From VRUE01 sp963703335 (GTDB taxonomy: Bacteria > Actinomycetota > Thermoleophilia > Solirubrobacterales > 70-9): 64,000 nt of DNA. Position numbers and translations under genes: made by a program. Below are positions 1 to 9,100 of the stretch, piece by piece. The stretch's first letter is position 1; every line of letters begins with the position of its first letter. The notes under the pieces are model-generated. The model saw only the letters and a list, made by a program, of their open reading frames with translations. It was not told the origin of the DNA and ran no database searches. The stretch lies in the NCBI GenBank assembly GCA_963703335.1, contig OY969812.1:2604001-2668000 (forward strand), in the 5' to 3' direction.

Positions 1-85
1 GCGAAGCCGTCTTTACGCCGAAATAGATGGCTAGGTTTGAGAGCTTGCGCTCAGAGAGGTAGATGAGGTCGCCGGGTGTTTCCAT
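1..85 (-). CDS. Partial hypothetical protein (5' end only)
   Basis: Reading the minus strand from an ATG at 85 gives 28 codons without a stop, running off the window edge; it begins METPGDLIYLSERKL. The composition looks like real coding sequence, and it diverges from the GTG-started gene at 125, leaving a 39-bp shared promoter region. The YLSERKL start loosely recalls small actinobacterial hypothetical families, but I cannot assign a function. It could be a chance reading frame because so little is visible. Confidence 0.42.
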   Translation of the reverse strand, partial: METPGDLIYLSERKLSNLAIYFGVKTAS

Positions 86-124
86 CTCTCGATTTCCCGT
101 CCGCTTCACCGGCGTGATCTTATA

Positions 125-958
125 GTGGCCATCACCGACCAAAAAGAGATAGAAGCCTTCGAGAGAGGGCGGATTGTCGGACAACGGGAAGGCTTTGCAC
201 TGCAGGGCGTTCCTCCGACAGGCGACTGGTTGCCTGGTGTGGAATTTACGTTCCACGTCAGTTGGTTTGAATCATTCATTTCCTACGAGCGGTTTCTCAC
301 GGAGTTTCTCCGCGAAATCCAGCATGCGCGCTGGACCGAGAGTCGGGAGGGTGTGGAGGGCCTGGTAGCGCTTCTGGGAAAGAAGATCCCCAAAGCGGAT
401 GATCACGGAGCCATGCTCGCGGAACACGAGCAGCGGACCAGGTACGAGCGGGATGAGACGAGGCTGGCAGTTGACGCCGAGCTCGGGGAAGGGCGTGGGC
501 GCGCTTGCATCGCGGAGGCGATACGGGCATCCCCGCAGGTGCCTGCTTCGGTTGTGGAGTTCCCCGATGTGGCCACTTTTATTGAGGGGGATCCCCGTCG
601 ATCATCGCCCGGGAGCCAAGACGCCAAAGAAGGGGCTGGTATCGGGCTGGGGGGCGCCAACTGGAGATTGGAGGACGTTTTCAAGCGCTGGGAGACCACC
701 TGGTGGGAGATTGCGTGGCACACCGACGACAGGCCCGGGTGGCCCGCGGGAGAGGAGGCGACTCACGAGGTGTTTGCCACCGAGTCTCTGGGTTCGGGTC
801 GTATCTGGCTGTTTGGAAAGCTGCACACGCGCGAGGCGGTAGACCGGGCCTTGGATGACCTGCGCACCTATGCGATGGATGAGCGCAATTCGGTGGCTGC
901 GGCCGCCACGGCTGTCGCCGCAGTAATGGGGGAAGAAGACGCACCAGCCGACCGCTAG
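125..958 (+). CDS. Hypothetical protein, 277 aa
   Basis: A soluble 277-residue protein with no signal peptide or membrane segment. It starts at GTG 125; no ATG is better placed. Residues 35-70 are aromatic-rich (EFTFHVSWFESFISYERF) and the C-terminal third carries a tryptophan cluster (WETTWWEIAWHTDD) before an alanine-rich tail. I recognise no family. Codon use looks like its neighbours. The next gene starts 9 bp downstream, so the two may be co-transcribed, although the products look unrelated. Confidence 0.6.
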   Translation: MAITDQKEIEAFERGRIVGQREGFALQGVPPTGDWLPGVEFTFHVSWFESFISYERFLTEFLREIQHARWTESREGVEGLVALLGKKIPKADDHGAMLAEHEQRTRYERDETRLAVDAELGEGRGRACIAEAIRASPQVPASVVEFPDVATFIEGDPRRSSPGSQDAKEGAGIGLGGANWRLEDVFKRWETTWWEIAWHTDDRPGWPAGEEATHEVFATESLGSGRIWLFGKLHTREAVDRALDDLRTYAMDERNSVAAAATAVAAVMGEEDAPADR

Positions 959-967
959 ATTCTGCGC

Positions 968-1816
968 GTGGCCGAGGTGCTCTACTACGCGATCCCGGCG
1001 TTTGTGCTGTTGCTCGTGGTCGAGATGGTCTCGTTCAAGTACGCGCGCGACGAGGAGCTGGTCGGCTACGAGTCGCGGGATACGCGGACGAGCCTGACGA
1101 TGGGCGGCGGCAACGTCGTCATCAACGCGATCTGGAAGCTGGTCGTGGTGGTGGCATACGCCGGTCTCTACGAGCTGACCCCGCTGCGGATGCCGGCTGA
1201 CGAGTGGTGGACCTACCTGCTGCTCTTCTTCGCTGATGACCTCGCCTACTACTGGTTCCACCGCGTCCACCACGAGATGCGGGTCTTCTGGGCGAGCCAT
1301 GTTGTTCACCACTCCTCCCAGCACTACAACCTCTCGACCGCCCTGCGCCAGACCTGGACGCCGATGACGGCGCTGCCCTTCTGGGCACCTCTGGCACTGC
1401 TCGGCTTTGCCCCCTGGATGATCCTCACTCAACTGGCGATCTCGTTGATCTACCAGTTTTGGATTCACACCGAGCGGGTCACGAAGCTGCCGGCGCCGAT
1501 CGAGTTCTTCTTCAACACGCCCTCGCACCACCGCGTCCATCACGGAGCCAATGAGGTCTATCTCGACCGCAATTACGGCGGCATCCTGATCATCTGGGAC
1601 CGCATCTTCGGCACCTTCCAGGGCGAGACCGAGCAGCCGCGTTACGGACTGACCAAGAACATCCGCAGCTTCCGCCCGACCCGCGTCGCCTTCCACGAGT
1701 TCATCGATATGGCGCGGGACGTGCGAGCCGCGAAGAGCTGGCGCGACCGCTTTGGCTATGTCTTCCGCGGCCCGGGGTGGTCGCCGGACGGCAGCGGCGG
1801 CGGTACCCGTGGTTAG
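968..1816 (+). CDS. Sterol desaturase / fatty acid hydroxylase family membrane enzyme
   Basis: A 282-residue integral membrane protein of the fatty-acid-hydroxylase superfamily, non-haem di-iron enzymes that hydroxylate or desaturate lipid or carotenoid chains. The family histidine boxes are visible: HRVHH at about 98-102, HVVHH at 111-115, and a third, SHHRVHH, near 180-190. Hydrophobic stretches at 3-20, 55-70, 83-96 and 130-160 fit the usual four-helix topology. Length is normal for the bacterial family. GTG 968 is the start because it lies just before the hydrophobic N-terminus. The substrate cannot be read from sequence. Confidence 0.93.
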   Translation: MAEVLYYAIPAFVLLLVVEMVSFKYARDEELVGYESRDTRTSLTMGGGNVVINAIWKLVVVVAYAGLYELTPLRMPADEWWTYLLLFFADDLAYYWFHRVHHEMRVFWASHVVHHSSQHYNLSTALRQTWTPMTALPFWAPLALLGFAPWMILTQLAISLIYQFWIHTERVTKLPAPIEFFFNTPSHHRVHHGANEVYLDRNYGGILIIWDRIFGTFQGETEQPRYGLTKNIRSFRPTRVAFHEFIDMARDVRAAKSWRDRFGYVFRGPGWSPDGSGGGTRG

Positions 1817-1876
1817 GGCTGTACGGCTGGAGTCGGGTTGGTTTGGCGCCCTTGACCGTCGGGTACTTCCGGCGGC

Positions 1877-2017
1877 ATGGAGCTATCAATACTGCTGATA
1901 ATCATCGGGATCGTTCTGGCGATCCTCGTCAACTACATCCTGGGCATCATCGTGATCCTGATTGGACTGGCGATGCTCCTGCTTCCCCGGATGAGGGGTG
2001 GTACTCGCCAAGTGTGA
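1877..2017 (+). CDS. Small two-helix membrane protein, 46 aa
   Basis: A short frame from ATG 1877 to TGA 2015-2017. Nearly all of residues 4-37 are I, L, V, A or G, broken by an N-Y pair at 19-20, so it would form a two-helix hairpin ending in a basic tail (PRMRGGTRQV). Tiny hydrophobic proteins of this type (DUF6131-like) are common in Actinobacteria and have no known function. A similar 45-aa protein is encoded at 31040-31177. It precedes the membrane-anchored Usp-like gene by 15 bp. Confidence 0.62.
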   Translation: MELSILLIIIGIVLAILVNYILGIIVILIGLAMLLLPRMRGGTRQV

Positions 2018-2032
2018 TGCGAAGCTTGAGCT

Positions 2033-2644
2033 ATGGCGCCCTGGAAGCTTCCTCTCCTAGTTGCCGGGGTTGTGGTGCCAATAGCCGCGGCCTTCATGCT
2101 CGGTGGCCCGGGCGTGGGGGTCGCGGTTGGTGCGTTGGTGACGGTGGTGATCCTCGCGCTCGCCGTGCGGCAGCGGCCGGAAGGGCCGATTGGGGTTATC
2201 GAGGAGGACGGCGAGCGCCATGTGCTGATCGTCGCGGCCGAGGACGTGGAGGATCCGACCGACGTGGCGCGGATTACGAGCGCTGCCGGGCTCGGGGGTC
2301 AGGCTGAAGCGACGGACGTGCGGGTGTTGGTTCCGGCGCGGATCGGCTTCCTCGATCGCTGGGCCTCTGACGTAGAGGGCGCCCGCCACCGGGCACAGCA
2401 GCGTCTGGTCGTGACCGTGGCGGCGCTCGCAAAGGCCGGCGTGGCCGCGGAGGCCCGCGTCGGCGACGAGGACATAGTGCAGGCGGTCGAGGACCAATTG
2501 CAGAGCTTCTCGGCGACGGAGGTGGTGCTCGTCAGCGGCGGGGCGGACGGCGAGGACGAGGCCGCCGAGAAATTGCGCTCACGACTGCGGGCGGATTTCC
2601 ACTACGTGCAGCTCAGCAGACGTGGGGGCGGGCGGCGCTCTTGA
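2033..2644 (+). CDS. Membrane-anchored universal-stress-like protein, 203 aa
   Basis: Two N-terminal transmembrane helices (about 5-23 and 27-46) are followed by a soluble domain of about 150 residues with the alternating strand/helix look of a UspA-like fold: VLIVAAEDV, DVRVLVPARIGFLDRW, a helix of alanine and arginine (GARHRAQQRLVVTVAALAK), then TEVVLVSGG. The ATP-binding glycine motif of true UspA proteins is not clearly present. The protein at 31303-32115 has the same parts in the reverse order. The 3' end overlaps the convergent gene at 2613 by 32 bp. Start ATG 2033. Confidence 0.72.
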   Translation: MAPWKLPLLVAGVVVPIAAAFMLGGPGVGVAVGALVTVVILALAVRQRPEGPIGVIEEDGERHVLIVAAEDVEDPTDVARITSAAGLGGQAEATDVRVLVPARIGFLDRWASDVEGARHRAQQRLVVTVAALAKAGVAAEARVGDEDIVQAVEDQLQSFSATEVVLVSGGADGEDEAAEKLRSRLRADFHYVQLSRRGGGRRS

Positions 2645-3605
2645 CCACCTGGAAGGCGCTTCCCGGGATTCGCTTCAGCTGGTTTAGGTCCTCGTCGTTC
2701 CAGCGCCGGTCGCTGCTGCCGCTGAAGAACCAGTTGGAGCCGTTGTCGGCGACGATCATCCCGTAGTGCTTCAGCGCTTCGGCTATCACCTTGGCGCCGC
2801 CGCTGAAACCGCCGAGGCCGTAGCCCGCCTTGAGCCGCAGCCGCGTCCCCATCGCCGGCGCATTGGGGTCTGAGGTGTCGCCGGCGCAGTGGGAGGCGGG
2901 GTGGACCCAGGCATCACGGGTGCTGTCGAAGGTGACGCGGATCGCGTGGTCGAGCCGGCCGGCGGCGACCTCGTCGTGGCGGACGAGGCCGGGGAAGATC
3001 GGCAGGCCGGCAGCGTCGGCCGAGGTCCACGAGTCGGGACGGCGAGCGCCTGAGCGCAGGTCCCAGCGCGTGCCAGAGTCGGCGTTCCAGTGGGCACCTC
3101 CGCCGCCCTTCAAGAAGGCCCGGTAGAGCTCGTACAGCGTGCAACTGGAGCGGTCGACGACGAGTACGTGACGGTCGCCGTCGCTGCTGTTGCCGCCCTC
3201 GACGGGCGCGTTCTTCGGGATTGGGAATGGCCCGGGGTCGCTCTCGTCGCCGTAGGCGGTGTAGTGGATTGGCAACTTGCGCTGGCCGGAGCTGACAACG
3301 GCGTAGGGGAAGCCGTAGGCGCGCGGTGAGCCGAAGTCGGGATGGAGGTGGTCACTGCCGTGGGCGTTGATGTAGGCGATGGTCGCGGCCGAGTTGCGGG
3401 CGACCGGCGCCTTGGAGATGTCTTGGTTCCAGGCCGCCTCGGTGGGGAGGGAAGCGGCGTTGTCGGGGGTGCCCGGCGGTGGAGCTGGGAAGACGGAGCA
3501 GACGCCGAGGTCGGGATAGGGGCCGACGGCGCCGGCCGAAGTAACGCCGCCGGCCGCCACGATGGCCAGCGCCAGCAGCGCCCCGGATACGGCGAGCCAG
3601 CGCAT
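2613..3605 (-). CDS. Conserved secreted protein of unknown function, 330 aa
   Basis: A signal peptide is clear (MRWLAVSGALLALAIVAAGG, cleavage near SAGA-VG). The mature protein has runs characteristic of a conserved actinobacterial secreted family: HLHPDFGSPRAYGFPY, DESDPGPFPIP, GDRHVLVVD, WTSADAAGLPIFPGLVRHDE and YGMIVADNGSNWF. Two or three cysteine pairs suggest an exported, disulfide-bonded fold. I chose ATG 3605 because a GAGGGGGG ribosome site lies about 10 nt upstream and the signal peptide begins there; an in-frame ATG at 3635 would add 10 residues. The start codon lies inside the left arm of a 48-bp palindrome. No catalytic residues can be named. Confidence 0.85.
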   Translation of the reverse strand: MRWLAVSGALLALAIVAAGGVTSAGAVGPYPDLGVCSVFPAPPPGTPDNAASLPTEAAWNQDISKAPVARNSAATIAYINAHGSDHLHPDFGSPRAYGFPYAVVSSGQRKLPIHYTAYGDESDPGPFPIPKNAPVEGGNSSDGDRHVLVVDRSSCTLYELYRAFLKGGGGAHWNADSGTRWDLRSGARRPDSWTSADAAGLPIFPGLVRHDEVAAGRLDHAIRVTFDSTRDAWVHPASHCAGDTSDPNAPAMGTRLRLKAGYGLGGFSGGAKVIAEALKHYGMIVADNGSNWFFSGSSDRRWNDEDLNQLKRIPGSAFQVVKSAARPHVC

Positions 3606-3647
3606 CCGACATTGACCCCCCTCTAGCGTGGTCAATGTCGGCTACGC
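3600..3647. repeat. 48-bp palindromic element, copy 1
   Basis: Left arm 3600-3617 and right arm 3630-3647 surround a 12-nt loop. The core GACATTGACC / GGTCAATGTC pairs perfectly, with a few mismatches in the outer part. The element matches copies at 51929-51976 and 53590-53637, except that both arms have changed T to A / A to T together, so pairing is kept. It lies between the stop of the gene at 3642 and the start of the gene at 3605. Confidence 0.8.
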
Positions 3648-3881
3648 GCTCCGGTCGACATCCGCGTGTTGGTGGATGTCGAGCCGGCCGATCTCTAGCT
3701 CGTCGACCTTGAGCTTGCCGATGGCTGCCTTGCCGATGGTGAGCCGCCCGATCGCGAAGCCGCCGATTGCTGCGGCCCCGACCGCGAGCGCTCCGACGGC
3801 CATGGCGCTACGCGCGCGCATGCCCGTTGCCGCCATCGGTCGAGCCTCAGGCCGAAGGGTCGCAAAGCCTGGCTTCCGCAT
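3642..3881 (-). CDS. Small repeat protein with A-x-G / E-I-G solenoid pattern, 79 aa
   Basis: From ATG 3881 the protein runs through a glycine/isoleucine repeat (ALAVGAAAIGGFAIGRL, TIGKAAIGKLKVDELEIG), a five-residue periodicity typical of small right-handed beta-helix proteins related to pentapeptide repeats. It ends in a histidine-rich tail. The function is unknown. It diverges from the amidotransferase gene at 3917 with 35 bp between the starts. The stop codon overlaps the right arm of the 48-bp palindrome, which would sit at the end of this transcript. Confidence 0.68.
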   Translation of the reverse strand: MRKPGFATLRPEARPMAATGMRARSAMAVGALAVGAAAIGGFAIGRLTIGKAAIGKLKVDELEIGRLDIHQHADVDRSA

Positions 3882-3916
3882 CGCCCCAACCGTAGCGCGG
3901 TTAGCCTGAGGCGCTG

Positions 3917-4639
3917 ATGAGCGCGGACGACCGTTCAACCCTGCTGGCGATCCAGCACGTGCCATGGGAGACGCCCCACCGCATCCTCGACGCCTGCGGC
4001 GGCCTCGACGTTCACACGGTCAAACCGCTTGCCGGTCAAACGCTGCCCGACCACGATGAAATCTCCGGCGCGGTCGTAATGGGCGGCCCGATGAACGTGG
4101 ACGACGAGCGCCATCCCGAGCTGGAGATCGAGCGCGAATGGCTCGTCGAGGCGGTGCGCCAAGAGATGCCCGTGCTTGGCATCTGCCTCGGCGCCCAGCT
4201 GCTGGCTCGGGCCCTGGGCGCCGATGTGGGGCCAGGGGAGAGACCCGAGCTCGGCTACGCCCCGGTCGAGGTGCTCGACCGGGGCGACCCGATTCTCGGC
4301 GCCCTCGCTCCGAGCACGACCGTCCTGCACTGGCACTGCGACGTCTTCGCTCTCCCCGAAGGAGCGACCCACCTCGCCCGCTCCGTCCAAACCGAGATCC
4401 AGGCTTTCCGCCACGGCAACGCCTGGGGGGTTCTCTTCCACCCCGAGTCCGACTTCGCCCTGCTCGAGGCCTGGCTGGCCGTCCCCGAGATGGTCCGGGA
4501 AGCCCGCAAAGCCCTGGGCGACCATGGAGCGGCCGCCCTCCCCGGGCAGGCCCAAGCCGCTGACCCCGCCCTGATCGAGCGCACGACCCCAGGCCTGAGA
4601 GCCTTTGCCTCCCTGGTCGAATCTCGCCACCCCCGCTAA
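3917..4639 (+). CDS. Class I glutamine amidotransferase (GMP synthase-like), 240 aa
   Basis: A stand-alone class I amidotransferase domain that would hydrolyse glutamine and pass ammonia to an unidentified acceptor. The nucleophile is Cys90 in GICLGAQLLA, and His175 and Glu177 in LFHPESD complete the triad. The oxyanion region VVMGGPMNVDDE near 53-64 also fits the GuaA-like subfamily. Family length is 230-250, so the gene is complete. No synthase partner is adjacent; it is followed by a tRNA-His gene. Some members act as gamma-glutamyl hydrolases, which cannot be excluded. Confidence 0.92.
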   Translation: MSADDRSTLLAIQHVPWETPHRILDACGGLDVHTVKPLAGQTLPDHDEISGAVVMGGPMNVDDERHPELEIEREWLVEAVRQEMPVLGICLGAQLLARALGADVGPGERPELGYAPVEVLDRGDPILGALAPSTTVLHWHCDVFALPEGATHLARSVQTEIQAFRHGNAWGVLFHPESDFALLEAWLAVPEMVREARKALGDHGAAALPGQAQAADPALIERTTPGLRAFASLVESRHPR

Positions 4640-4683
4640 GCCCCTCACCCCGCCCGCCAGCCCGCTAGATTGAAAGCCACGCG

Positions 4684-4756
4684 GTGGACGTAGCTCAGTT
4701 GGTAGAGCTCCTGGTTGTGGTCCAGGCGGTCGCCGGTTCGAATCCGGTCGTCCACC
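4684..4756 (+). tRNA. tRNA-His (GTG), copy 1
   Basis: The full cloverleaf can be drawn: acceptor GTGGACG / CGTCCAC pairs perfectly with discriminator C at 4756 and a G at -1 (4683), as required for histidine tRNA. The D arm is AGCTCAGTTGGTAGAGCT, the anticodon stem is CCTGG / CCAGG around loop TTGTGGT (anticodon GTG), and the T arm contains GGTTCGAATCC. CCA is not encoded. It is nearly identical to the tRNA at 26171. Confidence 0.94.
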
Positions 4757-5302
4757 CTCAGCGATGTCCCTGCAAAGCGGCAACTTCGCTTTCGCGGTAG
4801 TTTCCAACTGCGCCTCGTTTGGCGCTCCGATTCTGGCACTAGTGGCGAAATTCGCGCGGATGCGCGGGGATTAGCGGCGATTTCGGCTTATTCCGCCTCG
4901 CTTCTCCTGGCGCCCGAGCTACGGTCGCCGGGCCCTACATCCAGCGTACTTTGGGATGTCGGCGTCGCTCTGCAGTGCCGCCGTCCGCCGAGCGCCCGAT
5001 CGAAATCGCTCCACGTCGGCATCGGGCCAAATGTTGCCGGATTCGACTCCGGGTTTTGACCCGCAAGGTAGCCCTGGGCGCCTCGACCATAGGAAGCACA
5101 ACTACGCTGCCAACGCAAAATTATAAGTAGGAAATTTGTCCAATAATGGATGAAACCAGGACGTTCCTTCCAATAAAACAAAGTAGCTGAGTATTCGCCC
5201 TACGCCGCGGGTATGGGCACCTTTCATCGGTGCCCCCAGGGCAGGTAACGAGCAGAACCAAAGCAACCGCAAACGAAAGCGACGCGCAGAGGGAAGGGGC
5301 GT
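4757..5302. other. 546-bp intergenic region with an AT-rich tract
   Basis: I see no convincing gene between the tRNA and the response regulator; the available frames lack coherent protein character. It contains one copy of an inverted 27-mer (4859-4885) and, at about 5115-5200, a tract clearly richer in A and T than the rest of the window (for example AAATTATAAGTAGG and CCAATAAAACAAAG). The tract may be promoter or regulatory DNA for the gene at 5303, or foreign DNA. Confidence 0.5.
4859..4885 (+). repeat. 27-bp repeat, left copy (inverted partner at 26079-26105)
   Basis: The sequence GATGCGCGGGGATTAG-CGGCGATTTCG lies 102 bp downstream of tRNA-His copy 1. Its reverse complement, with 24 of 27 matches, lies 65 bp upstream of tRNA-His copy 2. 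The two copies thus face each other just inside the tRNA-bounded segment, a position that would suit recombinase-binding sites; that reading is inference. Confidence 0.6.
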
Positions 5303-5932
5303 GTGACGGACGAGGCAATCAGCGTTGTGATCGCCGACGATCACCCGGTCGTGCGCGAACACGTCGGCCAGGCAATCTGCGCAGACGAGCGGCTGAAGCT
5401 TCTTGGCGAAGCCTGCGATGGCAGAGAGGTATTGCGAAAGGTCCAGGTACACCGCCCCATGACTGCCGTGCTCGATGTAGCAATGCCCGTGCTCGACGGT
5501 GCAGCTGTCCTCAGGTGGCTGCGCGAGCAGCGCGTGCCGATCCGTGTTCTGCTGTTGCCTGGGCATGCCAGCGTCGTCCAGATGAGCAACGCGCTGCGCT
5601 ACGACCCCGATTCGCTGCTTCCAATGGACGCGAGCGTCGAGGGAATCTGCGAGGAGCTGGTCGCGATTGAGCGAGGCGTGGCGCTTTCGCCTGGACGTGT
5701 CAATGTGGAGCGCGCCCAGATGCTTGCCCGAAACCGGGCAGAGATGAATGGGCGAGAGTGGGACGTCCTGAAGTTGAGCGCCGAAGGGCTCACGCGAGCT
5801 GAGATCAGCGCACGGCTTCACTTCGCGCCGAGCACGGTGCGTGATGTCCGTCGCGACATCTGTACGAAGCTGGGCGCCTCGTCGATGCAGGTGGCGATCG
5901 TGGTCGCGATGCGAATCGGGTTGCTCGAATAG
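5303..5932 (+). CDS. NarL/FixJ-type response regulator with atypical receiver, 209 aa
   Basis: An N-terminal receiver (about 1-120) is joined to a LuxR-type helix-turn-helix (about 147-209, GREWDVLKLSAEGLTRAEISARL). The acidic pair Asp12-Asp13 and the phospho-acceptor Asp58 (LDVAMPVLDG) are present. The invariant lysine of strand 5 is replaced: SLLPMDAS stands where YLLKDAS is normal, and the Thr/Ser position reads LLLPGHAS. The receiver may therefore not switch by normal phosphorylation. Start GTG 5303 follows an AGAGGGAAGGGG site. No histidine kinase is nearby. It precedes the protease gene at 6119 and is a candidate regulator of this segment. Confidence 0.9.
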   Translation: MTDEAISVVIADDHPVVREHVGQAICADERLKLLGEACDGREVLRKVQVHRPMTAVLDVAMPVLDGAAVLRWLREQRVPIRVLLLPGHASVVQMSNALRYDPDSLLPMDASVEGICEELVAIERGVALSPGRVNVERAQMLARNRAEMNGREWDVLKLSAEGLTRAEISARLHFAPSTVRDVRRDICTKLGASSMQVAIVVAMRIGLLE

Positions 5933-5961
5933 GCGACAAAGCTGGGCTTCTCAACTCACGT

Positions 5962-6118
5962 ACCGAAAAAAGTGGAGGAGTAGCTAACAAGAAAGACGTT
6001 CTTTGTCAGGAGCGCCAGGTCGTAAGAAGTCCGTTCGCATTGGCGATGACAGTCGCTTCCGCCCGTGACAGGTTAGCCCGCGACGAATTTCACTGATTCC
6101 GGCACGGAGGGTGGCTCG
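5962..6118 (+). promoter_or_regulatory. Conserved leader upstream of M4 protease 1
   Basis: This gap shares spaced blocks with the gap before the paralogous gene at 15485: TACCGAAAA, then GGAGGAG about 5 nt later, a small AAGAA...TTCTT hairpin (5989-6005), and AGAAGTCCG followed by TGGCGATGACA. Non-coding similarity between paralogs whose N-terminal coding regions have diverged suggests a selected control region. The AGAAGTCCG/GGCGATGAC part ends near 6050, and GGAGGG near 6107 is the ribosome site. Confidence 0.4.
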
Positions 6119-9100
6119 ATGGAGGAACAGCAGGCTCAGAATCGCGGATTGGGTGGCCGACTGAAGGTACGTACGTTGGCCTGCGGGGCCTGTGTTGGCG
6201 CCGCTGTCCTCGCCATCATCATTGCGCTGATAGCGATGACGACAGTGACCTTGCTGCTCGGCGCGCTCGGGGCTGATTCTGCCCCGCACAGCTTGAGCAT
6301 GGCGATCCAGGATGCAGTTGTGGCCCTCTATGCCGTGCAACTGGTGGGCATCACGTTCTTCAATCACACGGCCGAGCTGCGCTTTGCTGCTATCCCCGGT
6401 CTCCTTCTGCTCGGCCTCTCGATCATCGCTGCCACGATCGTGACGGTCAGGACAGTGTCGGGGTCGGCACGAAGAAGGCTGACCGTCGCACTGACTATGC
6501 CGATTCCGTACGCGCTGTTCATGGGGTTGGCAGGCCTGTTCATTCCAATGCGCTTCACCGTCCCCGGCTTCGGAGGGGACATCCCCGTTTCCGCGTCGCC
6601 CGTTGAGGCGTGTCTGCTGCCGCTTGTCTGGGGACTGTTGTTCGCATCGATAGGCGGTCTCATCGGGGTCTTCGGCAGTGACTGGCGCCGCGCGGCATCG
6701 AGGCTGCTCGGTGCATGGGCCATCCCGCTGGGCACCTCGCTTCGTGTGCTAGCTGCGAGCTTGGTCGCCGGCACGGTCATCGCGCTTATCGGAGGCTTGG
6801 CGCTCGTTGGGGGGGACCTGACTTCGGTTGTGAGCGGCGGTTTCGGTCATGCGGTAAAGGTCGTCGGTGTTGCAGTGGTCGCCCTGCCCACCTTTGCGGC
6901 AGCCGTGCTCGTGTCGGGGTTCGGTGTGCCGTTCGACTGGCAGGTGGATGCGTTGTCGCACGGGAATGGCTCGATCTCGGCCTACGGCGGTACGCTGCCG
7001 TCCAGCGGCGCACATCTTTCCCAGGCCCAAGGTGCTCCGGCGGTCTTCGTACTCGCGCCGGTGATCGCGCTCGCGGCCGTCCTTGCGATCGGCTGGCTGT
7101 CGGCGCGTCGTTCCGCCCCGAACTACAGGCTCTGCCTGGCCAATAGCGCTCGTGCGGCCACGCTCACCACGATCGGTATCTGGTTGCTCGCCTTGCTCGC
7201 GCGCGTGGACGCCCAGGCAGGCGGTCTGCTTGGCTTTCATCTTGCGCCGGACGCTGGTGCGCTGCTTTGGCGTGTGCCGCTCGCGACGTTCCTGGGCTGC
7301 TTCGCCGGCAGCATCGCGTATGTGCTGACGAGAGGTGTCCCCGCGCGTCGTCAGCTCGCGATGCAACTGACGACCGCCTTTCGCCCTTCGAGTTGGACGT
7401 GGAGGCCCAGCGGTTTGAGCGGGCTCAACCCGCTGGGCCAGGGGTTGAGCTGGCGAGCCGCTTTGGGGCTGGGCCTCGTCTCGCTGCCGGTGATGCTGGT
7501 GGGCACGGGCGCGACCGGTACGGCCACGTCGGCCGGGCCGCCGCAGATCTCGCTGGCGCCGATCAGCGAAGCCGCGGAACAACGACTTGAACGCGCCAGC
7601 ACGGAAGATAAATCGGTATCCGTAACAGTGGATCCGGAAACGCGCGTGCTCGGTACGGCAAGCGTGCATACTCCGCTGGGCGCCCTCGGGATCGCGGCCG
7701 ACGCATCGCGTTCGGCAAAGGCGAGAGGGGTCGTCGACCGCTACGGCGACCTGTTCGGCCTCTCGAATCCGACCACGGAACTGGGCAACACGCAGGTGTC
7801 CACCAACGGGCGCGGCGGCACCCAGGTCTCCTTCACGCAGATGGCCAACGGCCTGCCCATCTTCGGGGGCGGCGTCGGCGTCCACTTCTCGCATAACGGT
7901 GGACTTCTCAGCTTCCTCAGTGGATCGGTGATACCCGAATTGTCGGTGACCGAAGACGGGGCGAAGCTTTCCAGCGATCAGGCGATCGAAGTGGCCGAGA
8001 AAGCGCTCCCGTCCGGAAGCCTCGCGCGGCCGGCGAGCCTCGAGGTCTACGCCGGCCTGCCTCCGTACATCTCCGGGCCCAACGCGCGATTGGCGTGGTT
8101 CGTCTGGCTGATCGGCGAAGACGAACACGCATCCAACGAATACGTTGTCGACGCGGTAACCGGCAAGATCCTGGATGTGATTCCGAAGGCCGACAGTGCC
8201 CTCGTCCGCGAAATATACGACGCGAAAAAAACAGCCAAACTCCCCGGAACGCTCGTTCGCACCGAGGGCAAAGCAGCGACCGGCGATGCCGACACCGACA
8301 GTGCCTACGACCATTCAGGCGATGTATATGAATTCTACAGCGGATTCATCGGTGCCGATAGCTACGACAACAAAGGGGCGAAACTGATTTCGACCGTGCA
8401 TCTTGCCCAAGCGTCAGGTGCACCGTACGAAAACGCCTACTGGAACGGTAAACAGATGGTTTTCGGCAACGGCTATCCGAAAGCGCTTGACATCGTTGGC
8501 CATGAGCTCACCCACGCCTATACCGAACACACCTCTGGATTGGTCGAGTCGGGCCAGTCGGGTGCCCTGAACGAGAGCCTCTCCGACATCATGGGCGTGA
8601 CGATAGAAATGAACAAGACCAAAGAAGTCGATTGGCAGGTGGGCGAGGATCTGCCTGAAGGGGGCGGGCCGATTCGCAATCTCGCCAAACCAGGCGAATT
8701 CCACGAACTCGCGGGGGCAGGGGACAACCACCCGGATCCGGCGAAACTCGCGGAATGGGTGGCCACATGCCTTGACAACCTCGGCGTGCACATCAACAGC
8801 ACGATCACGAGCCACGCCTTCTACCTGGCGGCGGTCAACATAAGCGCCAGCCTGGAAGTGGGAATCCAAGAAGCTGCCGAAGTAACTTCCACCATCTTCT
8901 ACTTGGGCTTCACGGAATACCTCAAAGGTAATCCCACCGCGACGCTCGAGGATGCCCGCGCGGCCACCTTGAAGGCCGCGGAAGAATACCTCGGCAAAGG
9001 ATCGCAAGAATACAAAGCCATCGAAGCCGCCTTCGGCGAAGTCGGGCTCAACGGCAGCGCACAGCCGAGCGAAGTGGGCTGTCCACCCATCTTCGAATGC

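Noticed and set aside
602..1696. 364-codon antisense frame opposite the sterol-desaturase gene
   Set aside because: The plus strand encodes a protein with clear histidine boxes; the antisense product has only low-complexity Val/Arg/Asp runs.
4645..4839. Minus-strand frame containing RIRTGDRLDHNQELYQLSY, also at 26090-26419
   Set aside because: This is the antisense translation of the tRNA-His genes, a well-known false protein; there is no independent evidence for a gene.
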